A stretch of DNA of 64,000 nt, from the NCBI RefSeq assembly GCF_000346465.2, contig NC_034011.1:6333714-6397713 (forward strand), given 5' to 3'. The translations under genes were made by a program, and so were the position numbers. Positions 44,630-57,242 of the stretch are shown piece by piece. Within the stretch, counting starts at the first letter, position 1; every line of letters starts with the position of its first letter. The notes beneath the pieces were generated by a model that worked only from the letters and a program-made list of their open reading frames with translations, did not search any database and was not told where the DNA came from. The stretch comes from Prunus persica. Its lineage: Eukaryota; Streptophyta; Magnoliopsida; Rosales; Rosaceae.

Positions 44630-44656
<27 letters not shown>
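44549..44656 (+). repeat. (GA)n microsatellite in the MBD 5' leader
   Basis: About 110 bases of GA dinucleotides with TGTGTTTT and GCGA interruptions, ending about 67 bases before the ATG. GA-rich leaders are binding sites for plant BBR/BPC factors; that role here is inferred only. Confidence 0.9.
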
Positions 44657-44661
<5 letters not shown>

Positions 44662-44722
44662 GGTTGGGGTGTTTTGGTTCTGTCCTGTGTGTGTGAATTC
44701 TCTACGGGTTGCAGTTGCAGAC

Positions 44723-47700
44723 ATGGATAGCAAAGTGGATGAGGTTTCTGTAGAGCTCTCAGCTCCTCCTGCTTGGAAGAAGAAGGTCTCTTCTTTCTAA
44801 CGTTCTTTTTGGTTACTCAACCAAATTTTATTTGTTTATTTTTCGGTACCAACCAGTCCTATTTGCATGATATGAACTGTTCTTGTAGCTTTATGTTTGC
44901 TTCTAATTCATGGGTATTTGGTTTCTTTTTGGTTTTTGGGTGCTGGGGTTGGTATGATTTTAGCTCTGTTTTTTCTTAATCTGCTTCAATTTTTTGCTGT
45001 TTGTTAGTGCTATGTGGTAGAACTTTGTCTGAAATTGCTTGCTTTCAAGGGTAGGGCTTTTTATGCTTCTTTTTTTGTTTGCAAATTAATTTCTAATTCA
45101 AGGCAGTAATTTATGGATGCCGAAATAAGGGCAGTAGCTTTTAAGGGATGGGCTCTTGACTTGGCGTGTGCTGATTATTGTTGTAAATTTTTGGTCTCTT
45201 GTTAGTGTAAAGTGTTTACTGAATTTGGTGATTGTCCAAAAAGTGTCGGTGAAAAATATAGGAAAGCTTCTTTTGGTGAAGTATTCTGGAGAAATACTTT
45301 ACGCGAACACATATATGCCAGTATTTTTATTTGTTAGTGTTGTTATTATTATTTCAGCAAAGTTGTATTCCCTGGTAAAAATGCTTAATTTGTGCTCTAA
45401 GATATAAGAACTGCTTTATCTGTATGGAACCCTAGCTGGATTGTGTTAAAGGTTACATCGTTTAGATCAAGTACTTTTTGTTGGCAGTTTGTGTGAATCT
45501 CTGTTAATATGTTGAAAAATTCATCCTCTTAGAAGTAAGTTGGAGCTAGTTCTGTATAAAAGAAATGTAATTCTATAAGTTCAGTAATTGGAAGGTCTTG
45601 GGAAATAAATAGTGGCCAAATATTATTTGTTCTAGATAGATGTTGGTGGTTTCCTTCACATTTACAAGTATGGTAGACTTACTAGAGGTGAGCTTGAACT
45701 TAGGATCTTTTTATTTTTTTCAGGTAATGAGGGAACCCCCATGAACTATTCCCTTGTTGGGTACAAAGTCTTAGGGCAATCACCCATAAACCGCATATCC
45801 ATGAACTATAAGTTTTCTTCAGTTTGGCACCCTTGTGATTCCCAAACCCAGATTTTCTTAAAATCTGCAATCCTGATGATTCCATTTCTATTAATAGGTG
45901 CTTGCTCTGAACGTTTCCAAAATAAATTTTTAACCATATCCCGGTTCGACGGGTTTCGTTTTGTTATTTTTTGGGTAGATTTGATTCAACTAGGTTATGA
46001 CTGATTAGTCAATCTGTTAATTGTCCGCCATTAATGAATATAACTGATATGGTAATCGAATCATGTAGTGTCATCTGATATGGAATTTCTTTGTAGCCTC
46101 ACTTTGTAGAAATCTATGGATTCAAAACCTACAACCCAGTTATGGCTGTTACACTGTCACACAAAAGTTATTAAACAACTTTTAGGCTTAGGGGAATTCC
46201 AAGTGTTGTATGATTGCTAGCTGCCTGGTCAGATAGAATTATGATGAGAAATCCCATTAAATTAGTGCACTAATTTTGGTTTTTCAACTGTATGCTACAC
46301 GAACTTCAAAACATGTTGTCTTACCCTGCTTTTGCCAATTAAATCCTAATAAATGGCTGTCCTTGACCTCTGATGGTTGCCCTAGGTAACGACAACCGGC
46401 TGAGAGCCCGAGCTAGCAGCTTTAGCTTAATCTAATCTCTGCCTTGGGTTATAATCGCCTCCTTTGAAGTCCTTTGTAGTAGACATTTGTTGGGTACAAT
46501 CTAAAAGAATTTTGGGTTTGATGCTGGAACAATAACATTATTTGTTTCTTCCGAAGTTTGTGTATCAGTGTTCAGTGAAGCACCGATACTTGATGATTTC
46601 GGCCCAAAAGGATTTGGTCATGTCCCTTTTATGTGTCTCAGAACTTGATTTAGAATTAGATAGTTGACATAAGTGTGGGAGAATAGCACTATACCTAGTT
46701 TATAACAGTCTTTTGCTTACTTGTGTGTGATTTTAATCGATTGTAGATAGATGAGATGATTCACCTCAGTATAACTAAAAATTCTTAAGAAGATAGTCTT
46801 TTCTAGTCATTATGTTATTGACGCTATTTCAGAAGTAACCTGAGTTCACCACACGGAGAGGGTATTGCTTAGATGTGAACCTTGCAGACCTCGTTGGTTT
46901 CATTCAGTAGGATAGCTGTATTCAACTTTCTGTTGTACCATAAATCTGGATGACAACTCGTTAAGAATAAATAATAAGATTGAATCCAGCAACGTAAGTC
47001 TTTTCCTTCAGCCTTATGTTATCTTGTTTGAAAGTAAAACATGAGGAATTGAAAACTTCATTCCTCAAAATCAATGTATGTTCTACGTGCATGCACCTAG
47101 TATGCTCTTGTATTTCTCGTATTGATTAGGTTCCATGCCTTATGATGAAAGGGGAGTCAGCGAGCTTGTTGTAGTCGGTCCTAAAAGGAGAACCCTGTTT
47201 CTGCACGACAAAATTTCCTCTTGTTAAATTGGGATTAATTTTTTGAAAAAGCATTTAGTGTCATCAAGTAATCAATTTTTACATGTTTAGCAGTTTAGAG
47301 TCAAGGTCTGCGAGTTGTGATTTCTAGTGAACTCTGTCTCCCTAAGGACAAGAAACTAGGTAAATTGGCATGCTCTTTGCTAAACTGTGAATGAAAATAG
47401 GGCCAGAATGTGATCTACATCAGGATAATCTGGTTTTTTTATGGTTAACCGTAGATTTTCATAAATATTTGAGATCTATAAGAGACGAACCTCTGCTACT
47501 TTCTAACCATTGGGCAAAGAGTATTTCTGGTTGAAATATTTTCTTGCCTATATCATATAGTGCTTATACCTAAGATTGACCATTTAAACAGGAACTTGGT
47601 TCTCTAACACCTTTTATGTTATTCATAAAATTAGAAAATTGTGTTAAGTTGAATTTGAAATCCTTTATGCTTTGATTTGCTGATATTTCCTATTTTTTCC

Positions 47701-50038
47701 ATTCCTTCATGTGTATGTGTTTACTTTATACAAAGATGCATGTGTTTGTTAAAATAAGAAGAGGTGAAAATTGATGCATTTTATTTTGCGCTATATAAAG
47801 TGTTCAGCTATATAGGAAACCAATGTTTGCACTGACAACATGTGTGTAATTTTGGGGGAAGACAAAAAGGGTCATTGTCCTAGCAATACAGTTCAGATCA
47901 TATAATTTAAATTTAAATAGTGCACGCTTTATCTTCATTCTTCTAGTTCGTATAATCCCAGAAATCTCCCCTTGGCTATATTCTTGTCTCTCTTGAAAGT
48001 ATCAAAATAAATTTGCAAACTTATGAAATCAGACCTAAATGGTCTTAAAATATAGAGAAGCAATATCCACAAGTTCTTCTCCCCCTTTTCTCTCCTCTCT
48101 CTCTTGCATGTGCATGCGTTCTGTATATATGCATTTCTATGTTAAAAAAACAAAAGACAGCCCACTGCATGAGGCTCCTGTAATGTCGGGTTTGACTTTG
48201 AGGAGAGCAAGATGTATGCAGCCATACCCCTGTTTTTGTAGTGGCTGTTTCCGGAACTCGAACCCACGACATCCGGTTTCTTGGGCAAGCCATTCTGTTT
48301 ACTCCAATGTATGTATTGCCTCTAACATTTCTTTCGCTCTATACAGTATAAATCGGTTATATTGTCCTAATCATGAACAAGATAGTATATACCTTGTGTA
48401 TATATCGTGTATCTGCAGTATAAAATTAGAATTGTCGATTGATGTATGACGGTTGTGAAATAAGTTGGATCCTGATAGAGTGAGGATAAGCAAGTGGGAT
48501 TCTATGGAAATTTTGGTGAAAAAAATTATACCATGCCAAGAACTCAAAGGTTGTTATATACAACTGGAGAACTTTCATCAGTAAAATAGTGCTGGAGGAG
48601 GTTTACGTCTTAGATGGATGCCAACTACTTTAGAAGTAGACTTTCACATGAAAATCTTCATGGAGGACATATTTGTGATAAAACTTCTTGCAATTGAGTT
48701 AAAAACCCAAGTGGAAGTTAAGGTTTCATTTGCTATGGTTGTTTGTTCTGGTGGAGAGCCACCTAATGTTGGAGAAGTTTTCTGGTACTTTGGCCATGAC
48801 AAATTAAATTCTTATCTGACTATTCAAGTACTCAGGCCTGATGTTGCACAAGTTTGAAAGAATTTAATTAAGCTCATCTGACTATTCTGGTATATGAAAT
48901 CTGAGTGTTCTGGTAAAATATGTGGACAACCTACTCAAAACAGCTTGTGAAAAGTGAATGATATTCTGGTGACATTGTGAATCTGCTTTTTATTTGGTCC
49001 TTGTAATTAGATCACAGTCACTTTTAATACATGCTGCAGAACTCTTTGCCTACCTTTCTAAATGTTTCAAAACAAGGGCATATGCTTTTCTGAATCCTTT
49101 AGTATTTGGCTATACCATGCTAGCATTGTTGGAATTACTAAGGATGGTTGATCGAGTTAAGTCAATGTGGTTGTTGTACATAATCCTTGGATATGGTTTT
49201 TTACATTTTCTTTCTCTTTGTTCCGCAGTTTTTCCCCAAGAAGGGAGGTACACCAAGGAAAAATGAGATCGTATTCATTTCTCCAACAGGGGAGGAGATT
49301 AATAATAGAAAACAATTGGAGCAGTACTTAAAATCACACCCTGGTAACCCTGCAATATCAGAGTTTGATTGGAGCACTGGTGAAACCCCTAGGAGATCAG
49401 CAAGGATCAGTGAAAAGGTCAAGGTGGCTCCAGCACCAGAGAGTGAGCCTCCCAAAAAAAGAGGCCGAAAATCATCAGGTTCAAAGGACAACAAAATGGA
49501 AGCTGCTGGTGGAGAAGTTGATGGTACGAATGAAATTCAAATGAAAGATGCAGAGGTAGCTGAGAAGAGAGATGCAGAAGCTGAGAAAGAGAAAGATGCG
49601 GAAGCAGAGAAAGAAAAAGATGCAGACGTTGAGAATGATGATAAGAAAACTCAAGGCGAGGAGGAAAATGAAGAGAAAAATGTTGTAACAGAGGATAAAG
49701 CTGCTACTGAGATAACTGAAAACAACAAAGAAGAGGTGCCACAAGCAGGGGAAGATCAAGCGAATGGAACTTGCGGCAAAAAACAGGATGAAACAGCTGC
49801 TGTGACTGTGGAAGAAAATGGGGCTGCGGAGAAAGAGAATGTGGATGCAGCAGCACCTCATACGGAGGGAGAGATCAAAGGGAATAACGATGCAGCAGAG
49901 AACGGTGGAAAATGCAATGCTGAAGCTGACGAGAAAATCAAGACCAAGGATGGGGAGGTTGTTGAAAATGGCAAGGCTGAGCAAGTGGTGCAAGCTGATG
50001 CCCCACAAAATCTACAGACCCCTCCATTGAGCCGCTGA
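44723..50038 (+). CDS. MBD11: Methyl-CpG-binding domain protein (MBD10/MBD11 type)
   Basis: Two coding exons: 44723-44785 (63 nt, [20 protein letters not shown] + K) and 49229-50038 (810 nt), phase 0, together 290 residues. The MBD spans about residues 14-86: the [20 protein letters not shown] start, then [31 protein letters not shown] and [16 protein letters not shown]. The rest is a low-complexity Glu/Lys/Ala tail with tandem DAEAEKEK units (about 125-150) and a basic KKRGRK patch (97-102) that may act as an NLS or AT-hook-like element. Architecture and length match Arabidopsis MBD10/MBD11, nuclear chromatin proteins of plant MBD class III. The 4443-bp intron holds an Au SINE (48144-48310). 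Start chosen at the first ATG after the GA-rich leader. Intact. The symbol is by similarity; MBD10 is equally possible. Confidence 0.9.
48144..48310 (-). mobile_element. Au SINE in the MBD intron
   Basis: Minus strand: GGGTTCGAGTTCCGGAAACA (B-box), then CAGGGGTATGGCTGCATACA and a GGGCTGTCTTTTGTTTTTTT end. This is the hallmark order of the plant Au SINE, including the T-rich 3' end. Diverged and presumably immobile. Confidence 0.8.
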
Positions 50039-51738
50039 ACGTATCTACCACCTTTCTAGTGAGCTGTTGAATGTGCTGTACTACCATTTATCACACTTAG
50101 GATTCTGTGACATCCATTTAACCCTTTATTTTGCGCCTTCCCTTGTTACAGTAACTCTGGGAGTTGAGGATGATATAATGTTAATGTTGTTAATGTTAGA
50201 ATGTAATTGTATGTAGGGAACAGACCGGTCCGGTAGAAGATTAGGTCTTGTAGTTTCTGCAGCAATAGTTATGCAGTAGCTTAGATTGTAGAATGTAAGA
50301 CATCCTTACTGGGCCCACTGCTTTTTATTTGTTGTAGATGGTCATCAAGTGCACTTCGTTTGTTACCTTGTTACTTTGTTAATGTGGCTAAAGTTTTAAA
50401 TGTCCTGGGCGGCTTGTGTTTCTCAAAATTGAGTGCTATTTTGAGCTCTCTGGTTTTGGACGAATATGTTTCTTTGCAGTCTGATCAATAAGAGAGAAAC
50501 GATGATGAGTAGGTATAAAGATTATTCTGCAGTTTCATTATGTTATGCAGTCTGGGAAAGATCCGAGAGCATGGTGGAAAACAGAGAACTTTTAATTAGC
50601 TCCAGCTTATTAAAAGTTCTAATATATAATTTTTTATTATAATTTGTGTAACAGAAATATCAAGTAGCTATGAACAATATACCAAACAATAGCTGTGAAT
50701 TACATGATTCTTAGCCTTTAATTTATTACTATCATGATTATTAGTTGTTGCTGCTGTCCTGAGTAGTAATGAACAATATGCCAACGGAGTCTAATCCAGT
50801 GGAAAATAACCTTGAGTTACCGGTGGTCTTAGGTTCGAACTCATTTGGCATTTGGTAGTGTATGTGTGTGTGAAAAACCCTCCGTATCTTTATAGTTTAG
50901 ACTATTGTTTGTATTAAAAAATAAGACATTATGAATTTCAAATGCCCCCTCTTAATTGAAATAAATCACAAATCTTCTTTCTGAGTGTTTTGCTCATAAT
51001 TTAATGACCCATTTTTCTCTGAAATTTTTTATTTTTATTTTTTAAAGGGAAGCCTTGGAATTTGGTTTGTAACGACCTTTGCTATGTACTTTTATTTTGC
51101 AAGCATCAATACTTTTTCTTAATCGTACTTATGGTTTTTTTTTCCTTTTTTTTTTTTTTTTTCTGCCCACAGTGAATCTTGAAGCATGGACGTCCAAAAG
51201 GCTTATAATTGTGGCCACTAACATTTTATGTTGAAACCTTTTGCATACATGGGTACTTTTTCTCCTTTCCCACGAAAGGTATATTGAACCATCGATCCCA
51301 AAGCCTATGACAAAGAGAAAGAGCCTTTTCAAGAAACAGAGAAAATACCCAGATGGAAACAAAACAAAACCAGAAAGTGGAAAAGGTATACTTTGAGTTT
51401 GAAAAAGACAGTTAAAAGTGAGAGTAAAGTAAGAATCTATTCTATGCTCCTCCACCAAAAAACATTTTGCCACCTTTGCATTAAGGTTAAGAATCTTGCA
51501 TTCTTTGTTCACAGAATCACATCCTTCGGACATCATCTCTGGACTTAAGGAAGGCTAAGAATCTTGGATCTACGGCCTGCCTGAAGCAAAAGTATTGCCT
51601 CATCCCAAGGATTGCTTACGCCAGTATCTCGGTTGAGGTTGCCGTTGTTGGTGGGTTACATAACATTATTATTAGGTCATCTCCACTTCCTCTCTACAAA
51701 TTGAATGCTCCTTCATTGTTAGTAGAACCAGAAAACAA
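50039..51738. other. 3' flank of MBD gene, then intergenic to the GH17 gene
   Basis: 50039 to about 50330 is probably 3' UTR. A tRNA-derived SINE with GTCTTAGGTTCGAACTC sits at about 50786-50925. 51138-51168 is a T/C-rich run. No gene seen. No TATA box was clear before the GH17 start. Confidence 0.5.
50786..50925 (+). mobile_element. tRNA-derived SINE-like insert
   Basis: TCTAATCCAGTGG (A-box-like) then TTAGGTTCGAACTC (B-box) and an A-rich end near 50920. Same family as the minus-strand SINE at 5578-5701. Confidence 0.5.
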
Positions 51739-53227
51739 ATGGAGCTCTCTTATCTCTGCTTCCTTCTTGTCTTCTCCACCACTACATTTCTCAATGGTAA
51801 CTACTTCTTCCACTATTTGCTTAAACTTTTAATGTCAAGTAGGCTTTTCGATGAATTGTATAGTCACTTATATTGACTTAACATTTGCTTTCTTCTTATT
51901 TTCTCTTCTAATTTGCTTAGTATTTTTAAATTTTAAATTATGTGTTCAAGTGTCTCATGTGTATTGAAGTATTTGGATAACAGTCTTTGTCTGATGAACG
52001 TTTGTATCTTTCTGTTCAGTGGATGCATCTTTTACAGGAACATATGGAGTAAACTATGGCCGGATCGCTGACAATATACCTTCACCTCACAGTGTGGTAA
52101 CACTTCTCAAAGCAGCAAAGATCAAGAACATCAGGATATACGACGCTGATCACGAAGTCCTCACCGCTTTCAAGGGATCGGGGATTCAAATAATTGTTGG
52201 ACTTGGAAATGGGCTCCTGAAAGACATCAGTGTAGCCGAGGATCGCGCCATGAATTGGATAAATGAAAATGTGCAGCCATACATTCCTGGAACTCACATT
52301 TCCGGAATAGCAGTGGGGAATGAGATCTTGGGGGGCACTGATGTGGAACTCTGGGAGGCCTTGTTGCCTGCTGCCAAGAATGTTTACAGCGCGCTTCAAA
52401 GGCTTGGTTTGGCAAAATCCATTGAGGTCTCAAGTCCACATTCAGAGGCTGTGTTTGCCAGTTCTTACCCACCATCTGCCTGCATTTTCAGGGAAGATGT
52501 TGCTCAATACATAAATCCGCTTTTGGAGTTCTTCTCACAGATCAATTCCCCTTTCTATATAAATGCATATCCATTTCTGGCCTACAAGAGTGATCCTGAG
52601 CACATTGACCTCAACTATGCTCTCTTTAAAAAAAATGCTGGGATTCAGGACACAAAGACTAACCTGCACTACGACAACATGTTCGACGCCATGGTTGATG
52701 CAGCTTATTTTGCTCTGGAGAAGGCTGGATTTGAGAAGACAGAGGTTATTGTTTCTGAAACTGGTTGGGCATCTAAAGGGGACGAAAATGAAGCAGGAGC
52801 AGATCCCAAAAATGCCAGGACTTACAACTACAACTTACGCAAACGGCTAATGAAGAAGAAGGGGACACCTCATAGGCCAAAGATGGAAGTGAAAGCTTAC
52901 ATCTTTGCTTTGTTCAATGAGAATTTGAAGCCGGGGCCGACGTCTGAGAGGAACTTCGGATTGTTCAAAGCTGATGGGAGCATTTCTTATGACATTGGGT
53001 TCACTGGACTTGTAGGTCCTTCTGCAGCATCCTCATCTCTCCTTAATTACAAGGTATGAGTTTCATATAATTGTCAAACAGTTCTCTGATTTTCCAGTGT
53101 GTGTTTGTTCTAATTATTTATCTAAAATGTTGGGTTTCAGGGTCTTGGACTTCGAGGCTGGTTTCAATCTTCACATACGTGGGTTTTCACAAGTTGTGCT
53201 GCTGTTCTGTTTTTAATGTTAACATGA
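51739..53227 (+). CDS. GH17 glucan endo-1,3-beta-glucosidase, GPI-anchored type
   Basis: Three exons: 51739-51796 (58 nt), 52020-53053 (1034 nt) and 53141-53227 (87 nt), GT-AG borders, 392 residues. Residues 1-22 (MELSYLCFLLVFSTTTFLNV...) form a signal peptide. The GH17 barrel follows (TYGVNYGRIADNIPSP; IRIYDADHEVLTAFKGSGI). The acid/base Glu is about E121 in IAVGNEILGG and the nucleophile about E266 in VIVSETGWASKG; FALFNENLKPGPTSERNFGL is near the end of the domain. No X8/CBM43 domain. Exon 3 encodes a C-terminal hydrophobic tail (WVFTSCAAVLFLMLT) after a short polar stretch, as in a GPI-attachment signal. The closest class known to me is the Arabidopsis glucanase 14 type (At2g27500). Expected role: hydrolysis of callose at the cell wall or plasmodesmata. 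If intron 2 is kept, one extra Val follows Lys and a TGA ends the protein at 53059 without the GPI tail. Confidence 0.92.
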
Positions 53228-53693
53228 TAGTTAGGCTTATGATCAACAGCTGAAGGAAGTGTTTCAGGTTCCTAATGTTGTAAAATCTCTCCATGTATAG
53301 CCAATTCATTTTCTTTTCTTACATTATGATTCATTGTAATTCATTAACAGTACAATTCCTGACGGCTTTTTTTAACAAATAATATTCCAGCAGTTTGCAA
53401 TACTCTCTCTCTTTTTTCTTTGTTACCCTATTTTTGGCTACCCCATAACCTATCCTTAATTTTAAATAATCTTATTATCGGAATCTAAAAACTAATGAGG
53501 TTCGCATATTTTATGATTTCTTATGTGTTAGTAAACTTAGAGAATTCATGAATTGAAACAAATCAAACAAACTAGATTTGGCCTTTCGTTTGGTTACTAA
53601 TAAATTGTAGGCTCCATTTGAATGGAAGGATTCCAAATATATTGATCAAGATGACATTACAAGGTAAACTTGTTTGTTTGGACTAGTACAATT
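53228..53693. other. 3' flank of the GH17 gene and intergenic
   Basis: Probably 3' UTR to about 53350, then AT-rich sequence without a gene. Confidence 0.45.
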
Positions 53694-54865
53694 CATGTAT
53701 GTGTATTCAATTGAGATTTTAACATATTGTAATTACATTATTTTAATGTAATGGATTTCAACTGAATTTGTAATTATATGATTTTACTTATGATTTTAAT
53801 AGATTGCAATTACATGACTTTACTTATGATTTTATTAACTTAGGAATTTACATATGATTTTAATAGATTACAATTACAGGATTTTACTTTATATTTCTAT
53901 GGGAGCATTTTTGCTCACCGCATTAACTAAATGTGTATGCTCACCACCACCCTTAAAAGGTGCCTACCTCATCCTTCTCAGAATATCTTCTTTTGCAGCG
54001 CACTAGTACTAGTAACCAACCAGCCACACCAATCAAAAATCAAAGAGGCAAGCTTTAAGCTTTGAAATTGGGAGTAGGACTAAGAGCAAGAAATTTTGTA
54101 TTTTCTTTTGTCATATTTTGATTGATTCAGAATTTGGTGGTTTATTGGATTTGGAAGATTTTAGTTTTGAGTTTAGGGGTAGCCAAATCATATGGAGGAA
54201 GATGAGATGGATTCGTTGTTTGAAGGGATGATGTTGTTTACCCCTAACAATACAATAATAATCACTCTGTCGTCTTAAGAAAAGTGGTGGTTGTTTTTCT
54301 GGGGGAAAAAAATGTTGGTTTACTGTACACTAAGGAAGAGAGGAGAGTTCAGGAGAGAGGAGAGTTCGGGAAAGAGGAGAAAGAGGGTTCAGGTGAGGGA
54401 GGAGGAAAGAAAGAAAAAAAAAATAAAGGAAGATGGAAAGGAGGAAAAATGGGGAGTGTGCTGTGATGTGGGCCCTTTATTGTCTCTCTTATGAATTTTT
54501 TTTTTATAATAGTAAAAGGCATGAAAAAATAGTGGCGAAAAAAAGTATGAGGGCATATATGAGAATCATGCATAAGAGTGTGTGATTTGTTATGTGATTT
54601 GGTATGTATATCACACGCTCAAAAGTCTCACACAATACACCATTTAATGAAATACATTAAATTAGTAAGTTTTTGAATACTACAGTACTTTTTATTATCT
54701 TTTAAAAGTCCTAATTGAATATCACATAACTTGTATTAATTATTTAAAAATCTTAATTGAATACCACCAGACTTCTATTGATTACTTAAAAATCCTAATT
54801 GAATACCATTGTACTTTTAAGCTTCAAAACAATCCATTAAAATCACAATTGAATACACCCTCATT
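53694..54865. mobile_element. TIR element with subterminal repeats
   Basis: The left end (TGTATTCAATTGAGATTTTAA at about 53700) is inverted at the right end (TTAAAATCACAATTGAATACA, about 54838-54858). Behind each end, short repeats recur: on the left GATTTTAATAGATT(G/A)CAATTAC (three times, 53790-53880), on the right CCTAATTGAATACCA (three times, 54708-54810). Such subterminal arrays are usual binding sites for hAT/Mutator transposases. No transposase present. Confidence 0.55.
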
Positions 54866-54952
54866 TACCAAGGTTTGGTGTTCCACTTTACCCCTTACCT
54901 TTCCATCCAAAAATTTGTTAAAATTGATGACATGACATGGATATTATAGTAC
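54866..54952. mobile_element. Fragment of a Mutator-like terminus
   Basis: TTTGGTGTTCCACTTTACCC and TTAAAATTGATGACATGACA match parts of the terminus of the element at 18602. The sequence resumes after the solo LTR (AAACAAATAATAAAAATG at 56643 on), so that element was split. Confidence 0.45.
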
Positions 54953-56637
54953 TGTTGAGGCCCAAAAAATCCACGCTTAGGTCCAAATAAATTCTCGGCC
55001 CAATGCGATACCTTATCAAGAAGAAACACAATTTGGGCACTCGAAAGTTCGTCATATACGCTTTGCACACATGCTACGCCAAGCAAATAAGCAACATGCC
55101 ACTCTACAAACTTAAGTGGGCCCAAGCCACGCAAGATGCCCAGGGCTTGCTTGAGTGGGTTATGGTATGGATTGTAATAAATTATCATGAGGCCCATTAA
55201 TGGGCCTAGAAATGGAAGTCCTGGGTTGCTTGGGAGCCTCGGGACTCAAGCCCATTTCATAGGTCCAAACATGTGGGTAAGCACAAGAGAGAAAAGAATA
55301 GTCCATCACTCCAAATAAAAATAACCCAACCAAAATAGCCTATTGACTCAACCAAAAAGCCCAAATATTTGATAAAGAAAGCCCACTTACTCAATAAATC
55401 AACTTGGCCCATACAATTACAATAGAAGAGTTGCAAAGCTCCAGCACTTGGCTGAATAATAAAGCCACGAAGGAAAGTCTGAAAAGTTGCTGGGAAGCTC
55501 TAGCACATGGGGGGAGCAAGTTCCAAGCAAGAAACATTCAAGGAACCAATGAATATTAGCCTGCGAGCTGCCAGAAGCACCAACATACATACCCCAATTC
55601 CTTCCCCCATCAGACCTGGCCATGGAAAAAGAAAGAAAGAAAGGAAGGAGATGGCTGGGAATGGAAGTCTCCCATTGGAACAGCTGCAGGAAAGGGGGTC
55701 TTGAGCTTCCAAAATTTCTGATTTTGTGCAAATAAACAGAGAAGATTTTGCTAGAATAAGATAAGTCAAAGAAGGGGACGAGAAAGGAAGGAAAAAGCTT
55801 GGCCAAATTAGATAGAAACCATTAGGGTTTCTTGGAAAAAGATGGCTTCCAGTAGCTATAAAAGGGGCCTTTTCTACTCAACCAAAAATCAACTCAGATC
55901 TGGAGAGCAAGCTTTATCTCTCACCTCTGAAACATCTGCAATTTCGAGCTCATCCTTCCATCTTTTCTCATTTTCCCTTTTGGTAAACTTTTCCAAAGCT
56001 TGACAGAGTTTTCGTCGAGCTGCCGGAAACTACCCAGCACCCCACTACTTCATCATTAGCTAAAGAATTCAGACCTAGAGAGTAAGCTTCCTCTCCTACC
56101 AGCAAAAACCCAACAATCTCGTGCACTATTCACCCTCTTTCTCCATTTTCTTCTTCTGGTAGACTACTTTCACATCTGACAAGCTGCCGAAAGAACATAG
56201 TTCTTTCTTTCTCTCTTCTTAGCCAAATCAACTTGCAAACCCCTTCTTCCTCACCTTAAACACTCTCATTTTTCCCTAGGAAGCCATATTTTCCTCTTTG
56301 GTGCTAAACTCATGCTGATTTTGCTTCCATGCCACAAGCCTCTCATGCCAAGCTAGAAAATTTATCTGTAAGCATCAAGAAATCATCTGTACGTTGCTGT
56401 TGTTTTAGTTGGTGAAGGTAACCAGAACGCTTCCTAAGGCTCTACTGCCCTTTCGAAATGCTTTTGGAGCTTGATTTTCGAACTCAGACAAAGGGGACAA
56501 TTTCATCAATCTGCCATTTACGGCAGCCCAACCCGTTTAAGCTACCGGAAGAAAAAAGCCCCTACAAGTACTTTCGTATATATGGGTTATTTCACACCAA
56601 TCTGGGTGATGTGGCCAAGTGGGCCACATCTCCAACA
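54953..56637 (+). mobile_element. Solo LTR (about 1685 bp), same family as 41187-42737
   Basis: Starts TGTTGAGGCCCAAAAAATCC and ends CACATCTCCAACA. Contains AGCTATAAAAGGGGCC (about 55854), matching the TATA region of the 41187-42737 copy. Flanks TAGTAC and TAGAC are similar but not identical, so the target duplication is doubtful. Not coding; the small frames inside have no recognisable domain. Confidence 0.6.
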
Positions 56638-57242
56638 TAGACAAACAAATAATAAAAATGATTTACCTTTAAATAATTTAATAAATTATAAATTCAATTA
56701 GTTCTCTCCTCCCTTCCTGACTCACACCACTATTCTCTATAGCCACCCTCTCAAAGACCCTAACCACCATACCCTCCCCCTTGTTCACCTACACCTCGCC
56801 CCCCACCACAAGCACCACTAAAACCAAGAAGTGTCACTTGCGATGACGCCTTTAACGGCGAATTTGGGTGAAACATAAAAAATAAAAGAAATTAGAAATA
56901 AAACCAACATCTCTTACCACCCCCAACTGAACCTTGCCGCCACCTACAACCAACATCTCTGACCACCCAGATCTTAAACATCTCTGAGCCATGCATGTGG
57001 GTGCTGATGTCATCAACTTTGGAGCCTGCTTGGGAGATTACGAAGAAGGAATTTGTTTTCCTGCGAGCCTTGAGTGAAGCTGAGGCCGTCAGAAGAACTC
57101 CGATGAACGGAGCCTACTTGGGAAATTCTTGTGTCTGTGTTTACTTATGGGTTTGTGTGTGTGCTTTATCTTTGTGTGGCTTGTGTGTGGTAGTTGCGTA
57201 GTCCATCAACGACAAGGCCTTGGAGTATTTTCGCATAACAAT
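56638..57242. other. Remainder of the split Mutator-like element, no gene
   Basis: CCACC/CCCTCC-rich sequence (56740-56960) of the kind found inside the 4518 and 18602 elements, then unique DNA. No coding sequence. Confidence 0.4.

Noticed and set aside
49364..50008. Long minus-strand frames opposite the MBD exon 2
   Set aside because: Antisense shadow of the Glu/Lys-rich coding strand.
54953..56637. Genes in the GC-richer stretch between GH17 and the phytocyanins
   Set aside because: The block has LTR-like ends and shares features with the solo LTR at 41187-42737; no domain in any frame.
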